Assembly (NCBI GenBank): GCA_030827125.1
Contig: JAURFD010000004.1
Span: 1-64,000, forward strand
DNA: 64,000 nt
Reading direction: 5' to 3'
From: Candidatus Nanopelagicales bacterium
GTDB taxonomy: Bacteria > Actinomycetota > Actinomycetes > S36-B12
Made by a program: the position numbers and the translations under genes. The notes under the pieces were generated by a model, which saw only the letters and a program-made list of their open reading frames with translations, was not told the origin of the DNA and searched no databases. Below are positions 9,316-18,620 of this stretch, piece after piece. Each line of letters starts with the position of its first letter. The first letter of the stretch is position 1.

Positions 9316-10440
9316 ATGGGTATTCGCCAAGGCAACTCCGCACGCTCCGCCTTGATCGTCGCCACGGCCGCAGCCGTGACAGCCTCCGTCGCGCTCGGAA
9401 CCACGGCAATGTCAGCGAGTGCGACATCCGAGGCGGAGCCCACCATCGCCGCAGAGTCCACACTCGTCGTGCGGGCACTCGGTGATTCGATCACCGCTGC
9501 CTACGGACACTACGGCGATGGCTCAGCGATGAAGTCCCGTGACCTCGCGGCCTGCGGCACGATCTCCTACCCCGGCCTGAACGATCGTTGCTCCTCCAAC
9601 ACCGACCTCGGGCCCGGGGATTCCGGCCCGGTGACCTTCCTGCCCGACTATGGACTCGCCAACGGCATCGCCTGGCCAGCTCAGGTCATGGAGCAACTTG
9701 GCCTGCCCGCCGGAAGTTTCGACTACGCCAATCGGGCGGTTACCGGAGCCGACCCGAAGGACCTGCTCCCCGTGGACGAGGCGACACAGAGCGGCCAGTT
9801 GCGCGCGTTGCTCGAGCAAACCGTCGCTGACAATCCTGACCTCACACTGATGACGATCGGGGCCAATCCCCTGCTCGGTGACTTCCTCGCCGGCCCCGGC
9901 ACCCGGTGCCTGCTGAAAAAGCGGGACTCGAAGTTCCTTCAGTGCGCGAAGCAGGTCATCGCGGCTGAGGATGTCGAGGGCCGCGTCGGTCAGATCATCG
10001 ATGATCTCCTCGTCGCTCCGAACAACACGATCGTCCTGTCGCTCTATCCCACAGTCCTTCCCGCCACTGCTGTCGGTCCGCCCGAGCGCATCCTCACCGT
10101 GCTCGGACTGGTGAACGACGAGATTCGCTCCGCTGCCGAGGCATCCGCGGAGTGGGACTCGCGAGTTTTTGTCTCCACCCCGCCGCTCTTCCCCTACGGA
10201 CTTGCTCCGGGCAAGGTGACGTGCCCCGGTCACCCCGAGGTAGGCAAGGTGGACGGCGCCAGCGTGCAGTCGACTATCACCCAGGAGAAGTTTGGTCAGT
10301 CATCAAACGACGCCTTTTGCCCAGGTCCGCAGCGTTGGATCATCTCCGCCGATATGGGCGTTCATCCCACAAAGGAGGGCCACCGGCAGATTGCGTCGTC
10401 GGTCAGCGACCTCATCACACAGGAAGGTTTGCTGCCCTGA
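9316..10440 (+). CDS. Secreted SGNH/GDSL-type hydrolase
   Basis: Signal peptide; block I GDSITAAYG; C-terminal DMGVHPTKEGH (catalytic D-x-x-H); start ATG 9316. Confidence 0.8.
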   Translation: MGIRQGNSARSALIVATAAAVTASVALGTTAMSASATSEAEPTIAAESTLVVRALGDSITAAYGHYGDGSAMKSRDLAACGTISYPGLNDRCSSNTDLGPGDSGPVTFLPDYGLANGIAWPAQVMEQLGLPAGSFDYANRAVTGADPKDLLPVDEATQSGQLRALLEQTVADNPDLTLMTIGANPLLGDFLAGPGTRCLLKKRDSKFLQCAKQVIAAEDVEGRVGQIIDDLLVAPNNTIVLSLYPTVLPATAVGPPERILTVLGLVNDEIRSAAEASAEWDSRVFVSTPPLFPYGLAPGKVTCPGHPEVGKVDGASVQSTITQEKFGQSSNDAFCPGPQRWIISADMGVHPTKEGHRQIASSVSDLITQEGLLP

Positions 10441-10492
10441 GGCAGCATGAGCACGGCCCCCCCACCTGCACCACCGTCTGGAGGCATACCGC

Positions 10493-11473
10493 ATGACCAC
10501 GTCCCCTCCCGCACGACAACATCGCCCCACACAGCGCAGAACGAAACTCTTGATTGCTACGGCGGCCTCCGCTCTCCTGCTCGCACCAATCGGCCTCGCG
10601 CAGTCCGCCGCCGTAGCGGCCCCGATCGGTGACTCCGGCTTCGCCAAGCCGTACTCGGGCCCCGCTCGCTACCTGCCGTACGCACCAACACAGGCCACCA
10701 ACGCCCGGCAGGTCAATCAACCGCTGGGCCGCGAACGCGCGGACCAAATTGCCAAGGACCTCGGGTTCGATACGACGAAAGTCTTCAGCAAGAAGCAGTA
10801 CCGCGACTTCATCAACGCGCGTGGCTACCGCGGTATCTCCACCAAGGCCGAAGCCGTCGAAGCTGCGAAACTCAGTCGACTAAGCGTGAGCTACTTGACG
10901 AACACCACCGCCAATCCGATCTACCGCATGATTGACGGCAAGCGCACCGAGGTGCTGATCGGCAGCTACGGGTTGATCGTCAACAAGAACGGGATGCTGG
11001 AGAGTCCGGCGAACCCGACCTCGCCCGTGCGCCAGATCAACTGGGTCCTCGCTCCCCAAGCCGTGTGTGACTTCCCCAACGCAGTTCCCCCGGAGGGCAT
11101 CCCGTGTGGCTACATGGGTGACTGGATGAGGAAGAACGGCGCCAAGGACACCCTCGCGGCGCTTTACCGCTCGGCCTACACCCCCGAGGTTCCATACGGC
11201 TCAAAGTCGCAGACCAGTCAGGATCCGTGGGAGCTCGCCCCCAACCGCAAAGGCACGAAACGCACTCATGTCGGGATGGCGATGGCCCCGTCAATCTGGA
11301 TCGTCAACTTCCTGCTCATTTATGCCTTGAATCCGGATGAGGCAGCGAAAATGCCCGCCTACTGGGAACCGGTTCCGGCAGAGGTCGCCAAGGCTATCCG
11401 CGCGACGCCCAAGGACAGCCCCACCGCCGGGCAGGTCCCCTACAGCGACTACATGGAGTACTTCACGCGCTGA
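10493..11473 (+). CDS. Secreted protein, paralog B (family not recognised)
   Basis: Signal peptide; shares DSGF, RY..YAP, NWVL.P.A.CD.P..VPP.GIPCGYM, NGAKDTL and YSDYMEYFTR with paralog A. Confidence 0.82.
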   Translation: MTTSPPARQHRPTQRRTKLLIATAASALLLAPIGLAQSAAVAAPIGDSGFAKPYSGPARYLPYAPTQATNARQVNQPLGRERADQIAKDLGFDTTKVFSKKQYRDFINARGYRGISTKAEAVEAAKLSRLSVSYLTNTTANPIYRMIDGKRTEVLIGSYGLIVNKNGMLESPANPTSPVRQINWVLAPQAVCDFPNAVPPEGIPCGYMGDWMRKNGAKDTLAALYRSAYTPEVPYGSKSQTSQDPWELAPNRKGTKRTHVGMAMAPSIWIVNFLLIYALNPDEAAKMPAYWEPVPAEVAKAIRATPKDSPTAGQVPYSDYMEYFTR

Positions 11474-11489
11474 TAGATCGCCCTCAAGC

Positions 11490-11542
11490 ACGAACTTTGC
11501 GAGCAAACGGTCGCTGGACGGTCGCTTGCTCGCAAAGTTCGT
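11490..11542. terminator. Long perfect hairpin between convergent genes
   Basis: ACGAACTTTGCGAGCAA (11490-11506) / TTGCTCGCAAAGTTCGT (11526-11542), 17-bp stem, 19-nt loop. Confidence 0.7.
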
Positions 11543-11553
11543 CTGAGTAGTCG

Positions 11554-13287
11554 CTAGCGACCGCGGTCCAGCCGAACCTTGACTCGGTTGCCCTTGATCG
11601 TGCATCGGTTGAGGTCCTTGATGGCCTTGCGGGCGAGCTTGTCCGGTACCTCGACGAGCGAATAGGAGTCGTGCACCGTGATCACCCCGATGTCGCGGCC
11701 CCTGAGGTCGGTTTCACCAGTGAGTGCACCCACGATGTCAGCCGGAGTCACGCCCGACCGTCGCCCCACCGAGACGAAGAGACGCTCGGTCGGCACATCA
11801 AGGCGATTCTTCTTCTTGTTCTTGCCGTTCTTGTCCGGCCCGTCGAAGCGGTCTTTGTCCCGGCCCTTCTTGCCCGTCTTTGCCTTCGGCTCCTGCGGCG
11901 GATTGAAGTCGATATCGCCATCATCACCGGCGACACCCTGGGTGGCCTCATGCGCGAAGGCGAACGCGGCAAGGACGACATCGAGCACGTCGTTCTCGTC
12001 GAGAAGGCCCTCCACAGCGTCTCGATAGGACTCCAACCGTTCGCGTGCAAGGTCATCGACAAGCAGACTGCCAATGGCATCGCTGGTGCGCTGTAGCCGC
12101 ATGCTGCGCACATCAGCCGCCGTGGGGATGGGCGCCGTGGGAATGCGCCCCCTGAGGAGCTTCTCAATCGCCGCAAGGAGTCGGCGTTCGCGTGGCTCGA
12201 CGAGACTGATGGCCACGCCTTCACGGCCGGCTCGGCCCACGCGGCCAATGCGATGGACATAGGCCTCCGGGGACACCGGCAGGTCGTAGTTCACCACATG
12301 AGTCAGGCGATCAACGTCGAGTCCGCGGGCGGCGACATCGGTGGCGACGAGGATCTCGGTCGCGCCTGAGCGCAGGCGGCCCATGACGCGGTCACGCTGC
12401 TCCTGTGTGAGACCACCGTGTAGTGCCTCGGCTTGATAGCCCTGAGCCTTCAACTGATCCGTGAGTTCATCGACCCCACCTCGCGTACGGCAGAAGACGA
12501 TGGCCGCTTTGGGATCCTCCGCATCGAGCACTCGGCCGAGAGCCGCTGCCTTGGTGTTGCGGGTGACGATGTACGACGTCTGCCGGACGCGAGGTACCTC
12601 GTCGGCGACGGACTCCTTCGATGCGATGGAGATGCGCTGCGGATCGCGAAGGTGTCGCTCGGCGAGTGCGGCGATGCGCTTGGGCATGGTGGCGGAGAAG
12701 AGCACGGTCTGCCGGTCCGCCGGCGTCAGGGCCAGGATCGACTCGATGTCTTCGATGAACCCCATCTCGAGCATCTCGTCGGCCTCGTCGAGCACCACGG
12801 TGCGCACAGCATCGAGCTTGAGGGCCTTGCGATCAATGAGATCGAGCGCGCGACCGGGTGTGGCGACGACCACGTCAACTCCGCGCTTTAGGGCGTCAAT
12901 CTGGTGGCGTGCGGGCGCACCGCCATAAACGGCCACCAGTCGCGCGCCGAGATCCCGGCCGTACGCGTGGAAGGCCTGCGAGACCTGGAGCGCCAGCTCA
13001 CGGGTTGGCACAAGCACGAGTGCTTTCGGTTTTCGATCATCGCCGGAGTGATTGAGGCCATCGAGGATGGGCAGGGCGAATGCCGCGGTCTTGCCCGTGC
13101 CGGTGGCCGCTTGGCCGACGACGTCGGAGCCGGTCTTCAACACGGGGATGGCCGCGGCCTGGATCGGGGTTGGCTCCTCGTAGCCCTGGGCCGTCAACGC
13201 CCGGAGCAGGGAATCGCGGAGGCCGAGATCGGAAAAGGTTGTCTGCGGCTCGCCGCTCAGTGACGTCACCGCCTGAGCGTACGGCAT
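11554..13287 (-). CDS. DEAD-box ATP-dependent RNA helicase (DeaD/CsdA-like)
   Basis: ATGTGKTAAF, VLDEADEMLEMGF, FSATMP, HRIGRVGRAGREG; C-terminal DbpA-like RNA-binding domain. Confidence 0.93.
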   Translation of the reverse strand: MPYAQAVTSLSGEPQTTFSDLGLRDSLLRALTAQGYEEPTPIQAAAIPVLKTGSDVVGQAATGTGKTAAFALPILDGLNHSGDDRKPKALVLVPTRELALQVSQAFHAYGRDLGARLVAVYGGAPARHQIDALKRGVDVVVATPGRALDLIDRKALKLDAVRTVVLDEADEMLEMGFIEDIESILALTPADRQTVLFSATMPKRIAALAERHLRDPQRISIASKESVADEVPRVRQTSYIVTRNTKAAALGRVLDAEDPKAAIVFCRTRGGVDELTDQLKAQGYQAEALHGGLTQEQRDRVMGRLRSGATEILVATDVAARGLDVDRLTHVVNYDLPVSPEAYVHRIGRVGRAGREGVAISLVEPRERRLLAAIEKLLRGRIPTAPIPTAADVRSMRLQRTSDAIGSLLVDDLARERLESYRDAVEGLLDENDVLDVVLAAFAFAHEATQGVAGDDGDIDFNPPQEPKAKTGKKGRDKDRFDGPDKNGKNKKKNRLDVPTERLFVSVGRRSGVTPADIVGALTGETDLRGRDIGVITVHDSYSLVEVPDKLARKAIKDLNRCTIKGNRVKVRLDRGR

Positions 13288-13308
13288 CCCATGCTTATCG
13301 CTGCACGC

Positions 13309-14949
13309 TTAGGACGAGCGGTAGACACACTCACCTTCAACGTACGTCGCCGTCACACAGGCGTCAGCGATCTCTTCATCCGGTCGAGCGAAGACATCGC
13401 GATCAATGACGGCGAGATCGGCGAGGTAGCCGGCCCTCAGGGCGCCGGTGTCGTTGTCCCGCCCATTAACTCGGGCGGATCCCGCCGTATAGGCGCCCAC
13501 GGCGTCCGCGAGGCTGATGCGCTGCTCCGGCAGAAAAACGTCCGCCTCGTGATCGCCTGGTGCGCGGCGGTTGACCGCGACGTGGATACCCTCCAGCGGA
13601 TTCGGACTACTCACGGACCAGTCGCTTCCCGCGGCCATCATCGCCCCCGAATTCAGGAGGTCTGCCCACGGGTACTGCCACCTTGACCGACGGTCGCCGA
13701 GGTAGGGGATGGTGAGTTCGGTCATCTGCGGCTCGTTGCAGGCCCACAGCGGCTGCATGTTGGCGGTCGCGCCGAGTGCGGCGAACCGTGGGATGTCGTC
13801 GGGGTGGACTACCTGCAGGTGGGCCAAGTGATGCCTACCGCCGTCGGGCCCGTTGGCCGCGCGAGCCGCCTCGATGGCGTCAAGGGCCTGTCGTACGGCT
13901 CGATCCCCGAGGGCATGGAAGTGGACCTGGAAGCCGAGTCGATCGAGTTCGGTGACGTACTCCTTCAGACCATCCGGGTCGACGAAGTCGAGTCCGGAGT
14001 TGTCGGTGTGGCAGCCACAGCCATCGAGATAGGGCTCGAGCATGGCAGCGGTGTAATTCTCCGCAACCCCATCGAGCATGATCTTGACTGTGGAGGGCAC
14101 GAACCGACCCGCCGCACCGTCGCCGCGGCGTTGCACCAAGTCGGGAATCTGATCACTGCTGCGCTCCCGGTCCCACCACAGCGCGCCCACCACCCGCGCG
14201 GTCAAGGCACCCCGCGCAGCCACAGCGAGGTACGTCTCGAGAAGGTCACCCTGCTCAAACACGTCGCCCACGGCGGCGTCCTGCCAGCCGGTAATGCCGA
14301 GTGCGAGCAACTTCTCCTGCGCGAGAAGCAGACCCCGCAAAGTCTCCTCTCGTGACGTCTTCGGCAGGAGGCGTCCGACCAGGTCGGCAGCCCCCTCGTG
14401 CAGCGTTCCGGACGGATACCCATCCGGTTCGCGTTCGATACGACCATCGGAAGGATCCGGAGTCTGCTCGGTGACACCCGCGGCCCGCAGCGCCGCCGTG
14501 TTGACCCAGGCGCCATGCCCATCCTTGTTCGGCAGGAAGGCCGGACGGTCCGGCACGACGCTGTCGAGCATGTGTCGCGTCGGTGTGCCTCCGGGGAAGT
14601 GCGTCATATTCCAGCCTGAACCGATGATCCACTCCAATTCAGGGTGGGCGGCCGCATAGGCGCTGATGACCTCAAGATCCTCCTCGGCGGAGTCACAGTG
14701 GAAGACACTGCAGCGCAGCAGATCGACACCCCCCATCGCCGGGTGCACGTGCGCATCCTGAAACCCCGGGATGACAAGTCCGCCGTGGAGTTCGACGATT
14801 GTCGTCGCCGGTCCGCGAAGATCCAGGAGTTCCTCGTCACTGCCGAGCGCAGTGACGCGACCACCCGTCACCGCCACCGCGCCAGGAGCGGAGGATGCCA
14901 TCCCCGCAGTGAAGATCGATCCACCGATAAAGACCATGTCTGCATACAC
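13309..14949 (-). CDS. Amidohydrolase family protein (YtcJ-like)
   Basis: GFQDAHVHPAMGG, HFHALGDRAVRQALDAIE, AGSDWSVSSPNP. Confidence 0.85.
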   Translation of the reverse strand: MYADMVFIGGSIFTAGMASSAPGAVAVTGGRVTALGSDEELLDLRGPATTIVELHGGLVIPGFQDAHVHPAMGGVDLLRCSVFHCDSAEEDLEVISAYAAAHPELEWIIGSGWNMTHFPGGTPTRHMLDSVVPDRPAFLPNKDGHGAWVNTAALRAAGVTEQTPDPSDGRIEREPDGYPSGTLHEGAADLVGRLLPKTSREETLRGLLLAQEKLLALGITGWQDAAVGDVFEQGDLLETYLAVAARGALTARVVGALWWDRERSSDQIPDLVQRRGDGAAGRFVPSTVKIMLDGVAENYTAAMLEPYLDGCGCHTDNSGLDFVDPDGLKEYVTELDRLGFQVHFHALGDRAVRQALDAIEAARAANGPDGGRHHLAHLQVVHPDDIPRFAALGATANMQPLWACNEPQMTELTIPYLGDRRSRWQYPWADLLNSGAMMAAGSDWSVSSPNPLEGIHVAVNRRAPGDHEADVFLPEQRISLADAVGAYTAGSARVNGRDNDTGALRAGYLADLAVIDRDVFARPDEEIADACVTATYVEGECVYRSS

Positions 14950-15000
14950 GGACTGGACAGTACGGAGTCACAGAACCGCGGTCAACGCTACCGTGAGGAC

Positions 15001-16581
15001 GTGAAGAAGTGGCTTCCGATGATCGTCCTCGGCCTGGCTCAGTTCGTCATGGTGATCGATGGGACCGTCATGAACGTCTCCATCACGGCCGTTGTCACCG
15101 ACCTCAACACCACCGTGAGTTCCATGCAGTTGGCAATTGCGACCTTCACATTGACGATGGCCGCACTCATGCTCGCGGGTGCAGGCCTCGGCGACCGCAT
15201 TGGACGGCGGCGCACCTTCATCATCGGCGTCATCGTGTACGCCGTGGGCTCACTCATCACCGCCCTGGCGACCGGCTTCGAGATGCTCTTCATCGGCTGG
15301 TCGATCATTGAGGGCATCGGCGCGGCCATGGTGATTCCGGCCATCGCCGCCCTGGCCGCGGTCAACTACTCCGGGCGAGAGCGCGCCATCGCCTACGCCC
15401 TGCTCGGCGGTGTTGCCGGGGCGGCGGCGGCGGCAGGACCACTCATCGGTGGCTGGGTCACGACCGAGTTCAGTTGGCGCTGGGTCTTCGTCGCCGAGAC
15501 CCTCATCATCGTCCTGGTCATCCTCCCCTTGACCGGGAAGGTCAAGGATCTGCCGGTAGCGGCGGCACAGTCACGCTTCGACTTTGCCGGCGTGATCCTC
15601 TCCGCCACGGCGATGGGGTTCGTCGTTCTGGCTCTCGTCTCGGCGAGCACCTGGGGCTTCGTCGTACCCCTGGATCCGCCCTTCGAAGTCCTGGGATTCT
15701 CCCCCACCATCCCGATGGTCCTCGTCGGCTTGCTCATCGGCTGGGGATTCCTCACGTGGGAGCGACACCTGGTTGCGGCGGGACGCCAACCCCTCGTCGG
15801 ACCTGACCTGTTTGGCCTCGCGACACTGCGTGCTGGCCTGGCATCGCAGATGATCCTGTACTTCATCATCGCCGGGACATTCTTTATCCTTCCGCTCTAC
15901 CTGCAGACCGTCCTCGGACTAGACGCACTCGATTCCGGAATCCGAATGCTGCCCCTCTCGGTAGCGCTATTCGTCATGGCCATCGTGGGCTCCCGACTTG
16001 CGACACGCTTCTCGCCACGCACGCTCATCCGTGCGGGGATCCTCGTCGCGTGCGCAGGACTGTTGCTGCTGACCGCAGCGATTACGCCGGAGGCGCGTGG
16101 TCTTCTTTTCGCGTCCGCCATGGCGATCATCGGCCTCGGCGTTGGACTGGCGATCTCTCAGATCGGCAACGTCAACCTCTCGGCAGCTGATGACTCGCGC
16201 AGCAACGAACTCGGCGGACTGCAGGGTGCTGCGCAGAACCTCGGATCCTCGTTCGGTGTCGCTCTCGCGGGCACAGCGGTCTTCATCGGTCTTGCCGCGA
16301 CCTTCACGACCGGGCTCGCGGAGAATCCCTCCATTAACGCGGCACTGCAGGAGGGCATTATCGAAGCGAGCGCCGGTGGCGTCCCGGTCATTACCGTGGA
16401 CCAGGCCGGTGAAGTGCTCGAAGCTGAGGGTGTGCCCGCGGATCAGATCGACGTGGTCCTCGATGAGTACGCCGAGAGCAAACTTCAGGCTCTGCGCGCC
16501 GGGCTCGGCATCGTCTTCATCATCGGACTGGTGGGTCTGCCACTAACTCGTGGACTACCCCGCGAGGTCTTGGCCGACTAG
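15001..16581 (+). CDS. MFS transporter, DHA2-like
   Basis: FVMVIDGTVMNVS, GAGLGDRIGRRRTFIIG; GTG start at 15001. Confidence 0.88.
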   Translation: MKKWLPMIVLGLAQFVMVIDGTVMNVSITAVVTDLNTTVSSMQLAIATFTLTMAALMLAGAGLGDRIGRRRTFIIGVIVYAVGSLITALATGFEMLFIGWSIIEGIGAAMVIPAIAALAAVNYSGRERAIAYALLGGVAGAAAAAGPLIGGWVTTEFSWRWVFVAETLIIVLVILPLTGKVKDLPVAAAQSRFDFAGVILSATAMGFVVLALVSASTWGFVVPLDPPFEVLGFSPTIPMVLVGLLIGWGFLTWERHLVAAGRQPLVGPDLFGLATLRAGLASQMILYFIIAGTFFILPLYLQTVLGLDALDSGIRMLPLSVALFVMAIVGSRLATRFSPRTLIRAGILVACAGLLLLTAAITPEARGLLFASAMAIIGLGVGLAISQIGNVNLSAADDSRSNELGGLQGAAQNLGSSFGVALAGTAVFIGLAATFTTGLAENPSINAALQEGIIEASAGGVPVITVDQAGEVLEAEGVPADQIDVVLDEYAESKLQALRAGLGIVFIIGLVGLPLTRGLPREVLAD

Positions 16582-16694
16582 GCACGGGCAGTACCGCAGT
16601 GGCCCCGAGAGCATCCAGTCAGCTGCCTCTGACGTCCGGCCATGTCCCGTGAGCGATGCTGAGGCTCAACTCACCACGGGCTCCGCGGTCGACC

Positions 16695-17582
16695 TCAGCC
16701 CTGAGCCAGCGCCAACAACTCCGGATCACTAAACGAGCTCTCCACCAGACGGCCGTTGACGAGCACCGTCGGCGTCCCGGTGACACCGCGGGCGAAGGCC
16801 GCCTTGGTCACCGCGGAGGCGAAGGGCACGTAGCGTGTCTCCTCGATGCAAGCGATCGTCTCGGGGCCAGCACCAGCGTCTCGCGCGAGAGCCGCGAGTA
16901 CGTCGTTCTGGAACTGGCTCGGCGGTTCACTCGGATCGGCACTCGCGAAGAGTGCGGAGTCAAACGCGACGAAGACCTGCGCGCTACCGCCGTCAATGAC
17001 ACAGGCGGCCGCACTCGCCGCGCGCGCGGAAGCACCCGGCGGAGTCAGGTCCCGGTTGGCCTCCTTGAGGAAGGCGAGGTTGTACTGCTTGACGAGCACG
17101 TTCGACCCCGGTTGCAGGGCTTTCGCCATCAGCGGGGCGCCGATCTGCGCCTCCCACTGCTGGCAGAAGGGGCACTGGTAGTCGATGAAGACCTCAACAA
17201 CATTCGACGCGTTGGGGTCCCCGACAAGCACCGCGCCCGCACCGTCGACCCCCACCGGCATGGGCGTGCCGTCAGGGAGACTCGTGGCCGCGGCGATTGT
17301 CTGCTTCGGAGCCGCTGCCCCGCCCCCCGACGCGGTAGTGCCGCCGCCGGCAGCCTGCGCTGATGTCTCCGATTGGAGTTTGTCTACCTTGGTTTCCAGC
17401 GATGACACCGTCGACGACAGCGTCGTCACGCCGATCACCGCCCACACACCGACCACGACGAGGAGGACGAGCACGACGACCAAGGCCACTCGCAATCGCG
17501 ACACCTGACGCTTGAGTTTGGCCATGCCCGGCACCGGGCGGTCGGCGTTCGCGCCGTACGGCGATAGATCCTGGGTCACCAC
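16695..17582 (-). CDS. Membrane-anchored DsbA/thioredoxin-like protein
   Basis: N-terminal TM segment; FIDYQCPFCQQWEAQIGAPL; GVTGTPTVLVNGRLV. Confidence 0.85.
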   Translation of the reverse strand: MVTQDLSPYGANADRPVPGMAKLKRQVSRLRVALVVVLVLLVVVGVWAVIGVTTLSSTVSSLETKVDKLQSETSAQAAGGGTTASGGGAAAPKQTIAAATSLPDGTPMPVGVDGAGAVLVGDPNASNVVEVFIDYQCPFCQQWEAQIGAPLMAKALQPGSNVLVKQYNLAFLKEANRDLTPPGASARAASAAACVIDGGSAQVFVAFDSALFASADPSEPPSQFQNDVLAALARDAGAGPETIACIEETRYVPFASAVTKAAFARGVTGTPTVLVNGRLVESSFSDPELLALAQG

Positions 17583-17648
17583 GACAGCGTAGGCGGGGCG
17601 GCGTGGCTACCGCACATCGGCCGCACCCACCAATGGCAGGATCGCGGC

Positions 17649-18423
17649 GTGCACGATCCCTGGAGGTATTGCGATGCCGACGACGATGTCGTTGCCGACT
17701 TCCTCGCCGCCAGCGTGCAGCGTCTCATCGAATCCGGGGGCTGGTTGAACCCGGAGACTCGATTGGTTGCCCGCGGTGGACAGATCCACGTGGAGTGTGA
17801 TGCCGATGCTGGCGAGCCACTCTTCCGCGTCCCTCGCGCGGCGTTCCTTCACGTCGGCGCCATCTCGTGGTCGGACGATGCCGAGGCTCTTGCCATCACC
17901 GACATGGGTGTGAGCGCTGGAGACACCGACCTTGCACTCCTCTTCAGCCAGATCGGATTGCACAACTCCTGCGGCAAGCTCCCCTGGATCGCCGCGACCC
18001 ACCCGACCCTGGCTGCCGACCTGACCGACGAGATCATCAACGCCGTCCGGGCTATCCAGCCGAACTTCCGGACCCAGCACCCGTCAGCCGCCGAATTGTT
18101 CTGGCGCAATCGCGCCTTCCACATTCCCGCCTTCAGCGATGAGCCGGAACTCATCGCGCTCTGTGTCGGCAAACGGGACCACGCTGCTCATCAAGAGCGT
18201 GACGACCGGCGATGGTTGCGGCATCACCGACATCGAGGTGACCTGTCCGACGGCGCGAGCCACGCCGCGCGGTGACTACGGCTGCACCGTGCGCCGCGAC
18301 CCGGATGGCCGGGTCTATGTGACGACGTACGGCAACAAGAACCTCACGGTGACAGCGAAGGTGGTCGCCGAAGGACCGGATCACACCAAGACGACCTGGA
18401 CACGCACCTGGTCAGTGTCCTGA
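17649..18423 (+). pseudogene. Chimeric locus: 5' part of a hypothetical protein joined out of frame to the 3' part of a secreted-type domain
   Basis: ORF 17649-18275 reads as protein to about residue 170, then becomes His/Arg-rich; ORF 18139-18423 becomes plausible from NGTTLLIKSVTTGDGCGITDIEVTCP. Confidence 0.5.
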
Positions 18424-18620
18424 CGCCCTCCATGTGTGCCAGATATCCGAGGTTCCTCACGTAAGGATCCGCGGATTCGCGGCACATCCGGGCACGGGAT
18501 GGTCACGCGACACGGCAGCGAGACTGCACAACACCTCAGTGAGTGCCTCAGTAGTAGCACGGTGCTGTGGATTTGCGTCCGCTGAGAGACTGACGGGACC
18601 ATCACCGAGGAGGCAGCAGC

